A stretch of 5,290 nucleotides of DNA from a bacterium. Lineage in GTDB: Bacteria > Zixibacteria > MSB-5A5 > GN15 > FEB-12. The notes under the pieces are model-generated. The model ran no database searches. It had not been told where the DNA came from and saw only the letters and a list, made by a program, of their open reading frames with translations. The stretch is from assembly GCA_030629485.1 (NCBI GenBank), contig DAOVOW010000173.1:1-5290 (forward strand), in the 5' to 3' direction. Below, one piece after another: positions 1-4,754 of the stretch; position 1 is the first letter of the stretch, and each line of letters starts with the position of its first letter. The position numbers and the translations under genes are program-made.

Positions 1-123
1 AGTGTGAAAGGGGCAGAGGGCGACATAATTCTTGCCGCGCTTTTTCAGTCGAACGTATTCACCGATTATCTGAACGATATCGTTGGCTTGGCGAATCTGT
101 TCGATGGTTTCTTGCGGTATCAT
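1..123 (-). CDS. dnaG: DNA primase DnaG, N-terminal fragment (cut by left edge)
   Basis: The first 41 codons of the replicative primase, which makes RNA primers for Okazaki fragments with the DnaB helicase. The start is the ATG at 123-121 and the peptide begins MIPQETIEQIRQANDIVQII. It continues through an EYVRLKKRGKNYVALCPFHT stretch, the typical opening of the CHC2 zinc-binding domain. Cys37 and His40 of C-P-F-H would be the first two zinc ligands; the other two lie beyond the window. The start follows the mutS2 stop by one base (TGA-C-ATG), so translational coupling is likely. There is only a weak purine stretch (GAAG) upstream, inside the end of mutS2. An ATG at 128-126 is in another frame and stops at once, so it is not the start. 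The family call is firm because this N-terminus is highly conserved. Everything after residue 41 is outside the window. Confidence 0.93.
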   Translation of the reverse strand, partial: MIPQETIEQIRQANDIVQIIGEYVRLKKRGKNYVALCPFHT

Positions 124-124
124 G

Positions 125-2485
125 TCATGACTTCAGCTTCACGACCGTTACCCCGGCGCCACCTTCGTTCCAGTCACCGAGGCGCAGCGAGTCAACTTCG
201 GGATGTCCGCTCAGAAAGGTGGTTAACCCTTTGCGCAGTTTGCCGGTTCCTTTGCCGTGAATCACGTAGACCTGATGCAGTCCGGCGAGCACGGCCCGAT
301 CGAGAAAACGATTGAGCGCTTCCATCCCCTCTTCGACCGTCATGCCCCTGAGATGAATCTCGGGGCTGGTGTCGTCGCTGGGCGTTGATCCAGTGTATGG
401 AGCCGGCGGTATGCTCTTGTCGGCTCCGTCAGTCTTGACCAGGTTTCTCAACTCCACGGTGGTGGTCACATTGCCCAATCGAACCTTGACCCTGTCGTTT
501 CCAAGTAGTTGTTCCACCTGACCTTTCTGATCAAACGACAGCACGTGGACCGTGTCACCCACGTTGATGACGCCGTTGGCAGGCTTTTTCGCTCTTGGAC
601 GTCTTTGTTTCTTTGCGAGTTGAGCTTGTCTCGTCTGAAGGGTGTGGTGAAACTTCTGTACTGACTCTTTGGAGGCCTGGGATTCACGGATCTCAGCTAC
701 GAGTCGCTCTATCTCCCGTCGCGTTTCGTTGAGGAACTGCTCAGTTTCGTCCAAGTGCTCGGCCCGACTTGTTTCCTTTTCCTGACGCAACTTCTCGGAC
801 CGAGTGCGATTGGATTGCTCGAGTTGACGGGCCTGTTCGAGTCGCTCACTCAGTTCTTTGCGGTCTTCCTTGATTTTGGTCAGTTCAGCTTCGATCGTAG
901 CGATCAGGTTGGCCAGCGAGCGCTCCGATGTTCCCCGCAGGTCGGCTGCTCGGCGACAGATCGATTCCGGCATCCCCAGGCGACCGGCGATCTCGACCGC
1001 GTACGACGACCCCGGCAGTCCCAGGCGCAGACGATAAGTGGGCGCCAGCGTCTTGCGGTCGAATTCCAACGAGGCGTTCTCCACCTCCGGATGCTCCATG
1101 GCCAGCGTTTTCAACTGCGAGTAATGCGTTGTTGCTACCAAACAGGCGCCTTTTTCTATGGCATGAAGTATGATCGCTTCAGCCAGAGCGGAGCCTTCCT
1201 TGGGGTCGGTGCCGGCGCCGATCTCGTCAAAAAGGAGCAGCGTATCCTGCGATGCGGTGCGAAGGCCGCTGATGATATTCCTGATATGCGAGGCGAAAGT
1301 GGACAGCGACAACTCAATCGACTGCTCATCGCCGATGTCGGCATGCAGATTTCTGAAGAGACCGATCTGAGATTTCTCATCCGCTGAAATGTGCAGCCCC
1401 GACAGCGCCATCAGCAGCGACACTCCGATGGTTTTGAGCACGATCGTCTTGCCGCCGGTGTTAGGCCCCGTCACCAGCACCACCAGGCGGTCGTCGCCCA
1501 GTGCTATATCGGTCGGCACCACTTTCGAAATCTCACCGAGTTGCACGATCAACAGCGGGTGCCGTGCTTCGACCAGGGACACCACCGCCTCGTCGACGAT
1601 TTCCGGAGCGTTGCCGTTGATCTGGATCGAAAAAAGCGCGGCGGCATGGAGATAATCCAGGCGGCCGATCATCCGAGTGTTCTCCATGAGGGGCTCGCCG
1701 CGGCGACCGATCTCGGCCGTCAGTTCGCGCAGGATGCGGTTGATCTCAATCAGCTCCTCCTGCATGAGGAGGTTGATCCGGTTGTTGAGTTCGACCGTTT
1801 CCTTCGGTTCAATATAGAGGGTGGCGCCGGATTGACTGCGGTCGTGAAGGATGCCACGATCGGCCTGGTACGAGTTAGCCGGGACTGGAATCACGTACCG
1901 GTCGTTGCGCTGGGTCACGACATCATCCTGCCAGCCGGCCCGCTTGGCCCGTCCGGTGAGAATCGATTCCAGCCGCGCCACGATCTTGCGGCGGCTGTCG
2001 GCGAGATCACGTCGGATCATACGCAGTTTTGGTGAGGCATTGTCCCGCACCAGCCCGTCTTCATCGAGTGCCTTGTTGATTTGATTTCGCAGTTCGGGAA
2101 AGGCGCGGATACCGTCCAGATATTCTCCAATCAGGGGAGACTTCGCCCGCTCTTCGGGGCTGTACTCGTTCAGGCCGATCGATACCCTGACTAGTTCGTG
2201 GACTTCAAGGATCTCCGTGCCCTCGAGCGCAGTGCCCTCTACTTTTGATCGCTTCAAGAGTTCGCGACAGTCGGTCTCCATGCGATAGAGAGGAAAATGC
2301 TCGCTGAAACTGATGATGTCCTTCATCTCAGAGATTTCAGCCTGACGGCGGCGAATCAGCTCGACATTCGACATCGGCGCGATAGTGTCGATTTCGTCAT
2401 GTCCGTATCGAGTGAGACACTTGCCCGCAACTAGGGACACAATCTTCGGGAATTCGAGCGTTTCTATGGTGTGTTCGTCAATCAT
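125..2485 (-). CDS. mutS2: Endonuclease MutS2 / ribosome-rescue ATPase
   Basis: A full-length MutS2 of 786 residues, close to the family norm. This MutS paralogue lacks the mismatch-recognition domain; it has been linked to suppression of recombination and, in Bacillus subtilis, to splitting collided ribosomes. Visible in order (numbering from the ATG): a core/lever region; Walker A GPNTGGKT at about 340-347; Walker B LLLFDE with Asp420-Glu421, followed by GAGTDPKEG; the GSSYAVEIAGRLG segment near 490; a charged coiled coil at about 518-635; a KOW-like beta domain at about 638-685 (INVGDTVHVL...); and a C-terminal Smr domain at about 709-786 with HGKGTG and a GGAGVTVVKL end. The usual LDLR/LDLH motif reads IHLRG here, so the Asp is replaced by His711. 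The ATG at 2485 is preferred because AGGTGAG (2493-2487) places AGG five bases before it. A GTG at 2491 would add two residues but has no spaced binding site. Confidence 0.96.
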   Translation of the reverse strand: MIDEHTIETLEFPKIVSLVAGKCLTRYGHDEIDTIAPMSNVELIRRRQAEISEMKDIISFSEHFPLYRMETDCRELLKRSKVEGTALEGTEILEVHELVRVSIGLNEYSPEERAKSPLIGEYLDGIRAFPELRNQINKALDEDGLVRDNASPKLRMIRRDLADSRRKIVARLESILTGRAKRAGWQDDVVTQRNDRYVIPVPANSYQADRGILHDRSQSGATLYIEPKETVELNNRINLLMQEELIEINRILRELTAEIGRRGEPLMENTRMIGRLDYLHAAALFSIQINGNAPEIVDEAVVSLVEARHPLLIVQLGEISKVVPTDIALGDDRLVVLVTGPNTGGKTIVLKTIGVSLLMALSGLHISADEKSQIGLFRNLHADIGDEQSIELSLSTFASHIRNIISGLRTASQDTLLLFDEIGAGTDPKEGSALAEAIILHAIEKGACLVATTHYSQLKTLAMEHPEVENASLEFDRKTLAPTYRLRLGLPGSSYAVEIAGRLGMPESICRRAADLRGTSERSLANLIATIEAELTKIKEDRKELSERLEQARQLEQSNRTRSEKLRQEKETSRAEHLDETEQFLNETRREIERLVAEIRESQASKESVQKFHHTLQTRQAQLAKKQRRPRAKKPANGVINVGDTVHVLSFDQKGQVEQLLGNDRVKVRLGNVTTTVELRNLVKTDGADKSIPPAPYTGSTPSDDTSPEIHLRGMTVEEGMEALNRFLDRAVLAGLHQVYVIHGKGTGKLRKGLTTFLSGHPEVDSLRLGDWNEGGAGVTVVKLKS

Positions 2486-2486
2486 A

Positions 2487-2493
2487 CTCACCT
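2487..2493 (-). promoter_or_regulatory. Ribosome binding site deciding the mutS2 start
   Basis: AGGTGAG on the minus strand, with five bases between AGG and the ATG at 2485. It overlaps the in-frame GTG at 2491, which argues that the ATG is the real start. Confidence 0.6.
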
Positions 2494-2503
2494 GGTACGC
2501 ATG

Positions 2504-2526
2504 AAAAAGCCGACCCGGGGTCGGCT
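2504..2526 (-). terminator. Intrinsic terminator between cvpA and mutS2
   Basis: On the minus strand AGCCGACC (2526-2519) and GGTCGGCT (2515-2508) form a perfect 8-bp GC-rich stem with a CCG loop. A run of five T (2508-2504, sharing one T with the stem) follows at once. This is a standard Rho-independent shape. It lies 37 bases after the cvpA stop and ends about 18 bases before the mutS2 ATG, so it would cut transcripts from the rpsU-yqeY-cvpA side just before mutS2. A further AGCCGAC at 2545-2539 repeats the 5' arm and could pair with the same 3' arm. The T-run is short, so termination may be partial. Confidence 0.7.
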
Positions 2527-2528
2527 CT

Positions 2529-2556
2529 AATATAGAAAGTCGGCTGTGAAATCAAA
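2529..2556 (-). promoter_or_regulatory. Possible promoter for mutS2-dnaG
   Basis: On the minus strand TATATT (2534-2529) matches five of six bases of the -10 consensus. A TTGATT lies 15 bases upstream; TTTGAT gives a spacing of 16. The -35 match is weak and the spacing short, so this is tentative. A start 6-7 bases downstream of TATATT would fall inside the 5' arm of the terminator hairpin, leaving that hairpin incomplete in such a transcript. Confidence 0.3.
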
Positions 2557-2562
2557 GCCAAA

Positions 2563-3201
2563 TCAGGTATCATCCAAACTCGTGGTGAAGAACCGTTCCA
2601 TTTGATAAAGCACCCGGTGCACCTGGACACGATGTTCGTCCAGCACTCGGCTGTCACCCTTGCTGTCGTTGGGTGCGACCAGCAACGCCTGCTCCAACTG
2701 ACCCATGAAACTCGGTCGCGATGGGTGCAGAGCAGAGGTCCCCTCGTACATCAAGGGCACCGTCTTGGCAACCACCGGACCGAACATCGAAGACTCAAAC
2801 GCCATATAGAACGCATCCGGCAGCGGCAACAGAAAGGCCATAAAGGTCAAAAAGCCGATAGCCACCCACCCGCGCAGAAATCCGATCAACGCGCCGCCCA
2901 TTTGATCTTTCTTACCGATCTGTTTGAGATTGGCCACCCGGTAGAACAGCAGGCCCAACAGTTTGAATGCTGCGTAGGTTATCGCCAGCAATATCGCAAA
3001 GGCCAGGAACGCCGAGATCAGCGGGGATCCGCCAACTTGGTTATAGACCCAGACAGCGAAGTGATCGATATAATTAACCGACACAATCACGGCGGCGAAA
3101 AAGATCACAAAGGCCATTAGTTCGCGAATCAATCCCTTCTTGGAACCGATAACGACCATCACCAAGAGCAACAAAATCAAAACGCCATCTACCCAATTCA
3201 T
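2563..3201 (-). CDS. cvpA: CvpA-family integral membrane protein
   Basis: A 212-residue inner-membrane protein of the CvpA family, named for the Escherichia coli protein needed for colicin V production; its biochemical role is not well defined. The N-terminus (NWVDGVLILLLLVMVVIGS, then KKGLIREL) is the family signature. Four hydrophobic segments are visible at about residues 4-20, 26-46, 61-88 and 102-126. The conserved GGALIGFLRG stretch leads into the fourth. The C-terminal 85 residues are hydrophilic and rich in charged residues, probably cytoplasmic, and not recognised. The ATG at 3201 is chosen because GGGAG lies seven bases upstream. A GTG at 3207 touches that binding site and is unlikely. 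The gene follows yqeY after 57 bases and precedes mutS2 with a terminator-like hairpin between them. CvpA genes are often found near mutS2. Confidence 0.88.
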   Translation of the reverse strand: MNWVDGVLILLLLVMVVIGSKKGLIRELMAFVIFFAAVIVSVNYIDHFAVWVYNQVGGSPLISAFLAFAILLAITYAAFKLLGLLFYRVANLKQIGKKDQMGGALIGFLRGWVAIGFLTFMAFLLPLPDAFYMAFESSMFGPVVAKTVPLMYEGTSALHPSRPSFMGQLEQALLVAPNDSKGDSRVLDEHRVQVHRVLYQMERFFTTSLDDT

Positions 3202-3207
3202 AAGCAC

Positions 3208-3251
3208 ACTCCCATATAAGGGTTGCTACAACTCTTGGAAATATAGGGAGT
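3208..3251 (-). promoter_or_regulatory. Leader hairpin containing the cvpA ribosome binding site
   Basis: On the minus strand ACTCCC-T-ATAT (3251-3241) pairs with ATATGGGAGT (3217-3208): six bp, a single bulged T, then four bp. Above a TTCC bulge, AAGAGTTG (3236-3229) pairs with CAACCCTT (3225-3218), seven of eight bases, closing on a TAG loop. The structure fills most of the yqeY-cvpA gap. The GGGAG binding site of cvpA is inside the 3' arm, so the fold should hinder cvpA initiation unless it is opened. No T-run follows, so it is not a terminator. The pairing is read directly; the regulatory role is inferred. Confidence 0.5.
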
Positions 3252-3258
3252 TCTAAAA

Positions 3259-3705
3259 CTACTTGGCAAGGATTTCCATGGCCAATTTATTGACCGTTTT
3301 TCCGTCGGCTACCCCCTTGACCTGCGGCATGACAACCTTCATGACAGCCCCAATATGCTGAGGCGACTCAGCTCCGACCTCGGCAATTGCCCTGGCGACA
3401 ATCTCTCGCAACTCGTTCTCGTCGAGTTGCTTGGGTAGATAGCTGGTGATTACTTCCAACTGGTACTTTTCCTGCTTCACCAAGTCATCCCGCCCCCCTT
3501 TTGCGAACTGCTCGATGGAATCGCGTCGCTTTCTGGCCTGTGAGGCCAGAACTCCAATAGCTTCCTCGTCGGTCAGATCGTCACCCTTGTCGATCTGTTT
3601 GTACTTCAGATCGGATTTGAGGCCCCGAAGCACGGCGAGACGATCTTTCTCACCGGCTTTCAGGGCCTCTATCATATCTCGGTTTATTCTTTCAAAGAGA
3701 GACAT
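3259..3705 (-). CDS. yqeY: GatB/YqeY domain-containing protein
   Basis: A 148-residue, highly charged, helical protein, the normal size for stand-alone YqeY proteins. These resemble the C-terminal tail domain of GatB, the amidotransferase subunit that handles misacylated Glu-tRNA(Gln). A tRNA-related role is therefore suspected but not established. Typical features are the opening MSLFERINRDMIEALKAGEK, the LAVLRGLKSDLKYKQID segment, the central RKRRDSIEQFAKGGRDDL-KQE-EL-VI-SYLPKQL block, and the C-terminal GAVMKVVMPQVKGVADGKTVNKL. The start ATG (3705-3703) shares its A with the last base of the rpsU stop (TAATG). With no convincing binding site of its own, it is probably translated by coupling from rpsU. 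The rpsU-yqeY pair is also known from Bacillus, so the association supports both calls. Confidence 0.94.
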   Translation of the reverse strand: MSLFERINRDMIEALKAGEKDRLAVLRGLKSDLKYKQIDKGDDLTDEEAIGVLASQARKRRDSIEQFAKGGRDDLVKQEKYQLEVITSYLPKQLDENELREIVARAIAEVGAESPQHIGAVMKVVMPQVKGVADGKTVNKLAMEILAK

Positions 3706-3905
3706 TAGTATCGATCATCTTTGAATTTTGCCCGCCTGGATTTCCGTCGGGCGGCCGCCAGCTTACGTTTGCGCGCCTCGGACGGTTTTTCAAAATGCTG
3801 ATGCTTCTTGATGTCTGTCAGAATCCCAGCTTTTTCGCAGAACTTGTTAAAGCGGCGAAGGGCTCGTTCGAAGGACTCATCGTCCCGTACTTTAACTCCG
3901 GTCAA
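3705..3905 (-). CDS. rpsU: 30S ribosomal protein bS21
   Basis: A 66-residue, very basic small-subunit protein that sits next to the 3' end of 16S rRNA (anti-Shine-Dalgarno region) and helps initiation. The sequence MTGVKVRDDESFERALRRFN, then KFCEKAGILTDIKKHQHFEKPSEARKRK, aligns with bS21 (consensus opening MPVVKVRENESFDRALRRF) from the first residue. The C-terminus is Lys/Arg-rich and ends in KFKDDRY. The start codon is TTG (3905-3903). No ATG or GTG fits the conserved N-terminus, and the alignment places the initiator exactly here. An unusually complete binding site, AAAGGAGGTG, precedes it. The stop overlaps the yqeY start. A 136-base gap separates it from the HIT gene upstream, so rpsU is probably first in its own transcript. 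Regulation by bS21 itself is conceivable but not shown. Confidence 0.95.
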   Translation of the reverse strand: MTGVKVRDDESFERALRRFNKFCEKAGILTDIKKHQHFEKPSEARKRKLAAARRKSRRAKFKDDRY

Positions 3906-3912
3906 CCAGTTA

Positions 3913-3922
3913 CACCTCCTTT
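3913..3922 (-). promoter_or_regulatory. Very strong ribosome binding site of rpsU
   Basis: AAAGGAGGTG on the minus strand is a nearly complete complement of the 16S rRNA 3' end, with nine bases between GGAGG and the TTG start. It is the strongest binding site in the window, and it is paired with the weakest start codon. Confidence 0.85.
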
Positions 3923-3951
3923 AGGTCGGTTGAAGGTTCACACGTACAATC

Positions 3952-3998
3952 TCTTACTATCGGTAAGATCAGTCAAAACCGTAAGAAAGTCAATGACT
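3952..3998 (-). promoter_or_regulatory. rpsU leader: repeated TTGACT boxes, palindrome and small hairpin
   Basis: Two near-copies of one block stand side by side: plus-strand GTAAGATCAGTCAA (3963-3976) and GTAAGAAAGTCAA (3981-3993). On the minus strand each copy starts TTGACT, a good -35 hexamer, but no matching -10 stands out at 16-18 bases. AGTCAATGACT (3988-3998) is an 11-base palindrome. TCTTAC (3952-3957) and GTAAGA (3963-3968) can form a 6-bp hairpin with a 5-base loop. The gap very likely holds the rpsU promoter and perhaps an operator, but exact elements cannot be assigned. Confidence 0.35.
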
Positions 3999-4017
3999 AA
4001 GTGGAGGGATTTGACAC

Positions 4018-4036
4018 CAGCCGGCCAGCGCGGCTG
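4018..4036 (-). other. Stem-loop just after the HIT gene
   Basis: CAGCCG (4036-4031 on the minus strand) and CGGCTG (4023-4018) form a 6-bp GC stem with a 7-base loop, starting five bases after the HIT stop codon. It sits within a direct repeat of TGACACC (4012-4018 and 4035-4041, plus strand). No T-run follows, so it is not a standard terminator. It may act as a 3'-end or weak termination structure. Confidence 0.3.
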
Positions 4037-4041
4037 ACACC

Positions 4042-4374
4042 TTACGTCTGCGTGAACGCCAGCTTGTCCATCCCGCGGTTGGACTTGAAATGATAGTGCA
4101 CGTGGTCGACCTCCTGCCCCAGGCCGTTGTTGATCTGAATCTGGAAATGGTCACTGATACCAAGCTTCTCGGCGATCATCTTGGCCGTGCGGTTCATCAT
4201 TTCGAGAGTCTCGGGTGGCGTCTCGTAGAAGTTCTTGTATTCAGCTTTGGGGATGATCAACAGATGCACCGGCGCTTGCGGGCGATGATCGGCCATGACG
4301 AACACTTCGTCGTCTTCATAGAATATCTTGGCGGGCAACTCACGGTTCATTAGGCGTGTAAAGACAGAGGGCAT
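4042..4374 (-). CDS. HIT-family (HinT-like) nucleotide hydrolase
   Basis: A 110-residue histidine-triad protein, the usual size for HinT-type enzymes, which hydrolyse purine nucleoside phosphoramidates and adenylated intermediates in the cytosol. The triad HVHYHF is at residues 91-96, with His93 and His95 in the catalytic motif. Other family marks are ELPAKIFYEDDEVFVMADHRPQAPVHLLIIPK (12-43) and the INNGLGQEVDHVH nucleotide-binding stretch. The common N-terminal C-x-x-C pair is replaced (SVFT), so the frequent zinc site is missing. The ATG at 4374 is supported by AGGA at 4387-4384, nine bases upstream, and by the normal length. The frame stays open further upstream to about 4479, but that extension has no family similarity. 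The gene is divergent from yebC. No gene symbol is given because the family has many subtypes. Confidence 0.9.
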   Translation of the reverse strand: MPSVFTRLMNRELPAKIFYEDDEVFVMADHRPQAPVHLLIIPKAEYKNFYETPPETLEMMNRTAKMIAEKLGISDHFQIQINNGLGQEVDHVHYHFKSNRGMDKLAFTQT

Positions 4375-4486
4375 AGCAGACAATCCTATTGCTTTCGGGT
4401 AGGAGTTTCTTTTTCGAGAATCAAGCTGCCAGCGTCGCAAGGAGCAAGATACAAATGCCTTTGCACCCGTACCCCCCAAGCCCCAC

Positions 4487-4515
4487 TTGCCAAACAGATG
4501 CTGATATGTTATTCT
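4487..4515 (+). promoter_or_regulatory. Probable sigma70-type promoter for yebC
   Basis: TTGCCA (4487-4492, five of six consensus bases) and TATTCT (4510-4515, four of six) are separated by exactly 17 bases. An extended -10 TG precedes the second box (TGT-TATTCT). Transcription would start near 4522 and give yebC a leader of roughly 230 nt running through the repeat cluster. This is the best promoter-like pair in the intergenic region, but it was identified by eye only. Confidence 0.45.
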
Positions 4516-4534
4516 GAGAGCGATGTAGTCTTGT

Positions 4535-4573
4535 AGGGCAGGAGCCCTGCGATGCTGCCACGCGCGAAGCGCG
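4535..4573. repeat. Two small GC-rich hairpins upstream of the main repeat
   Basis: AGGGC (4535-4539) and GCCCT (4544-4548) form a hairpin with an AGGA loop; GGCAG (4537-4541) can instead pair with CTGCC (4555-4559). Directly after, CGCGC (4561-4565) and GCGCG (4569-4573) pair over a GAA loop. They look like part of the same palindrome-rich intergenic repeat cluster. Confidence 0.45.
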
Positions 4574-4588
4574 AAAAACAGGTTTACC

Positions 4589-4659
4589 TGTCATCCCGGC
4601 GAAAGCCGGGATCCAGGTCTTCGGAAAACGGATGGATTCCCGCCTGCGCGGGAATGACA
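4589..4659. repeat. 71-bp dispersed palindromic repeat (REP/MITE-like, 'RRRESI-FAGMT' type)
   Basis: The unit has ends TGTCAT (4589-4594) and ATGACA (4654-4659) in inverted orientation. Inside are two 20-base palindromes: ATCCCGGC-GAAA-GCCGGGAT (4593-4612) and ATTCCCGC-CTGC-GCGGGAAT (4636-4655), 23 bases apart. Translated on the minus strand it gives FPRRRESI...WIPAFAGMT, a peptide pattern familiar as a spurious product of a repeat spread through intergenic regions of many bacteria. The second palindrome fits ATTCCC-N8-GGGAAT, the neisserial dRS3 consensus. There is no transposase, so it would need mobilisation in trans. Only one full copy is in the window, so its repetitive nature rests on known examples. 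Confidence 0.75.
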
Positions 4660-4698
4660 CAGGGTCAAGCCCTGTTTCTCCGCCTGCGGCGGGAACAG
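4659..4698. repeat. Degenerate partial repeat copy with two more hairpins
   Basis: ACAGGG (4659-4664) and CCCTGT (4670-4675) form a 6-bp hairpin. Overlapping it, CCGCC (4680-4684) and GGCGG (4688-4692) pair over TGC, extended outwards by TTC/GAA and CTG/CAG with one or two bulged T. The segment 4676-4695 resembles the second palindrome of the neighbouring repeat with small changes, so it looks like a decayed partial copy. No T-run follows. Confidence 0.45.
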
Positions 4699-4737
4699 TG
4701 AATTGTGAGCAGATTGAGGATATGAGAATGTTCAGTT

Positions 4738-4746
4738 AAAGGGAGA
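4738..4746 (+). promoter_or_regulatory. Ribosome binding site of yebC
   Basis: AAAGGGAGA lies nine bases (measured from GGGAG) before the ATG at 4755. It supports this start, as does the conserved MSGHSKW opening of the protein. Confidence 0.75.
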
Positions 4747-4754
4747 CTTGTCAG

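Larger units (their letters stand above)
4375..4754. other. 380-bp divergent intergenic region
   Basis: There is no credible gene between the HIT start and the yebC start. The first 110 bases next to HIT hold its binding site and probably its promoter, which I could not place. From 4487 rightwards there is a plausible promoter facing yebC. From 4535 to 4698 there is a dense series of hairpins including a dispersed-repeat unit. The yebC binding site closes the region. The only long open frame here (minus strand, 4421-4660) comes from the repeat itself. Confidence 0.8.

Noticed and set aside
4..315. 103-codon plus-strand open frame across the mutS2-dnaG junction
   Set aside because: It is antisense to the conserved dnaG N-terminus and the mutS2 C-terminus, with no binding site or family similarity.
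755..2035. Two long open frames on the plus strand (about 210 and 214 codons) opposite mutS2
   Set aside because: They lie wholly antisense to a strongly conserved gene, their peptides resemble no known family, and GC-rich coding DNA readily leaves such frames open.
2602..3120. 172-codon plus-strand open frame opposite cvpA
   Set aside because: It is antisense to a recognisable membrane protein, and its His/Gln/Arg-rich sequence is typical of a shadow frame.
3229..3253. AACTC/GAGTT inverted repeat after yqeY as a terminator
   Set aside because: Only five pairs with a 13-base loop and no T-run; the same bases take part in the much better hairpin that spans the gap.
4018..4036. Rho-independent terminator after the HIT gene
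   Set aside because: The 6-bp stem is real, but the following sequence (GTGTCAAATCCC) has no T-run, so it is listed only as a stem-loop.
4375..4479. N-terminal extension of the HIT protein by 35 residues
   Set aside because: The extension has no family similarity, while the ATG at 4374 has a binding site at proper distance and gives the normal family length.
4421..4660. A 79-codon open frame on the minus strand reading FPRRRESI...WIPAFAGMT
   Set aside because: This is the well-known spurious translation of the dispersed palindromic repeat; it has no binding site and overlaps the upstream side of the HIT gene.
4535..4698. CRISPR array
   Set aside because: The palindromes differ in sequence and are not separated by regular spacers; no cas genes are present.
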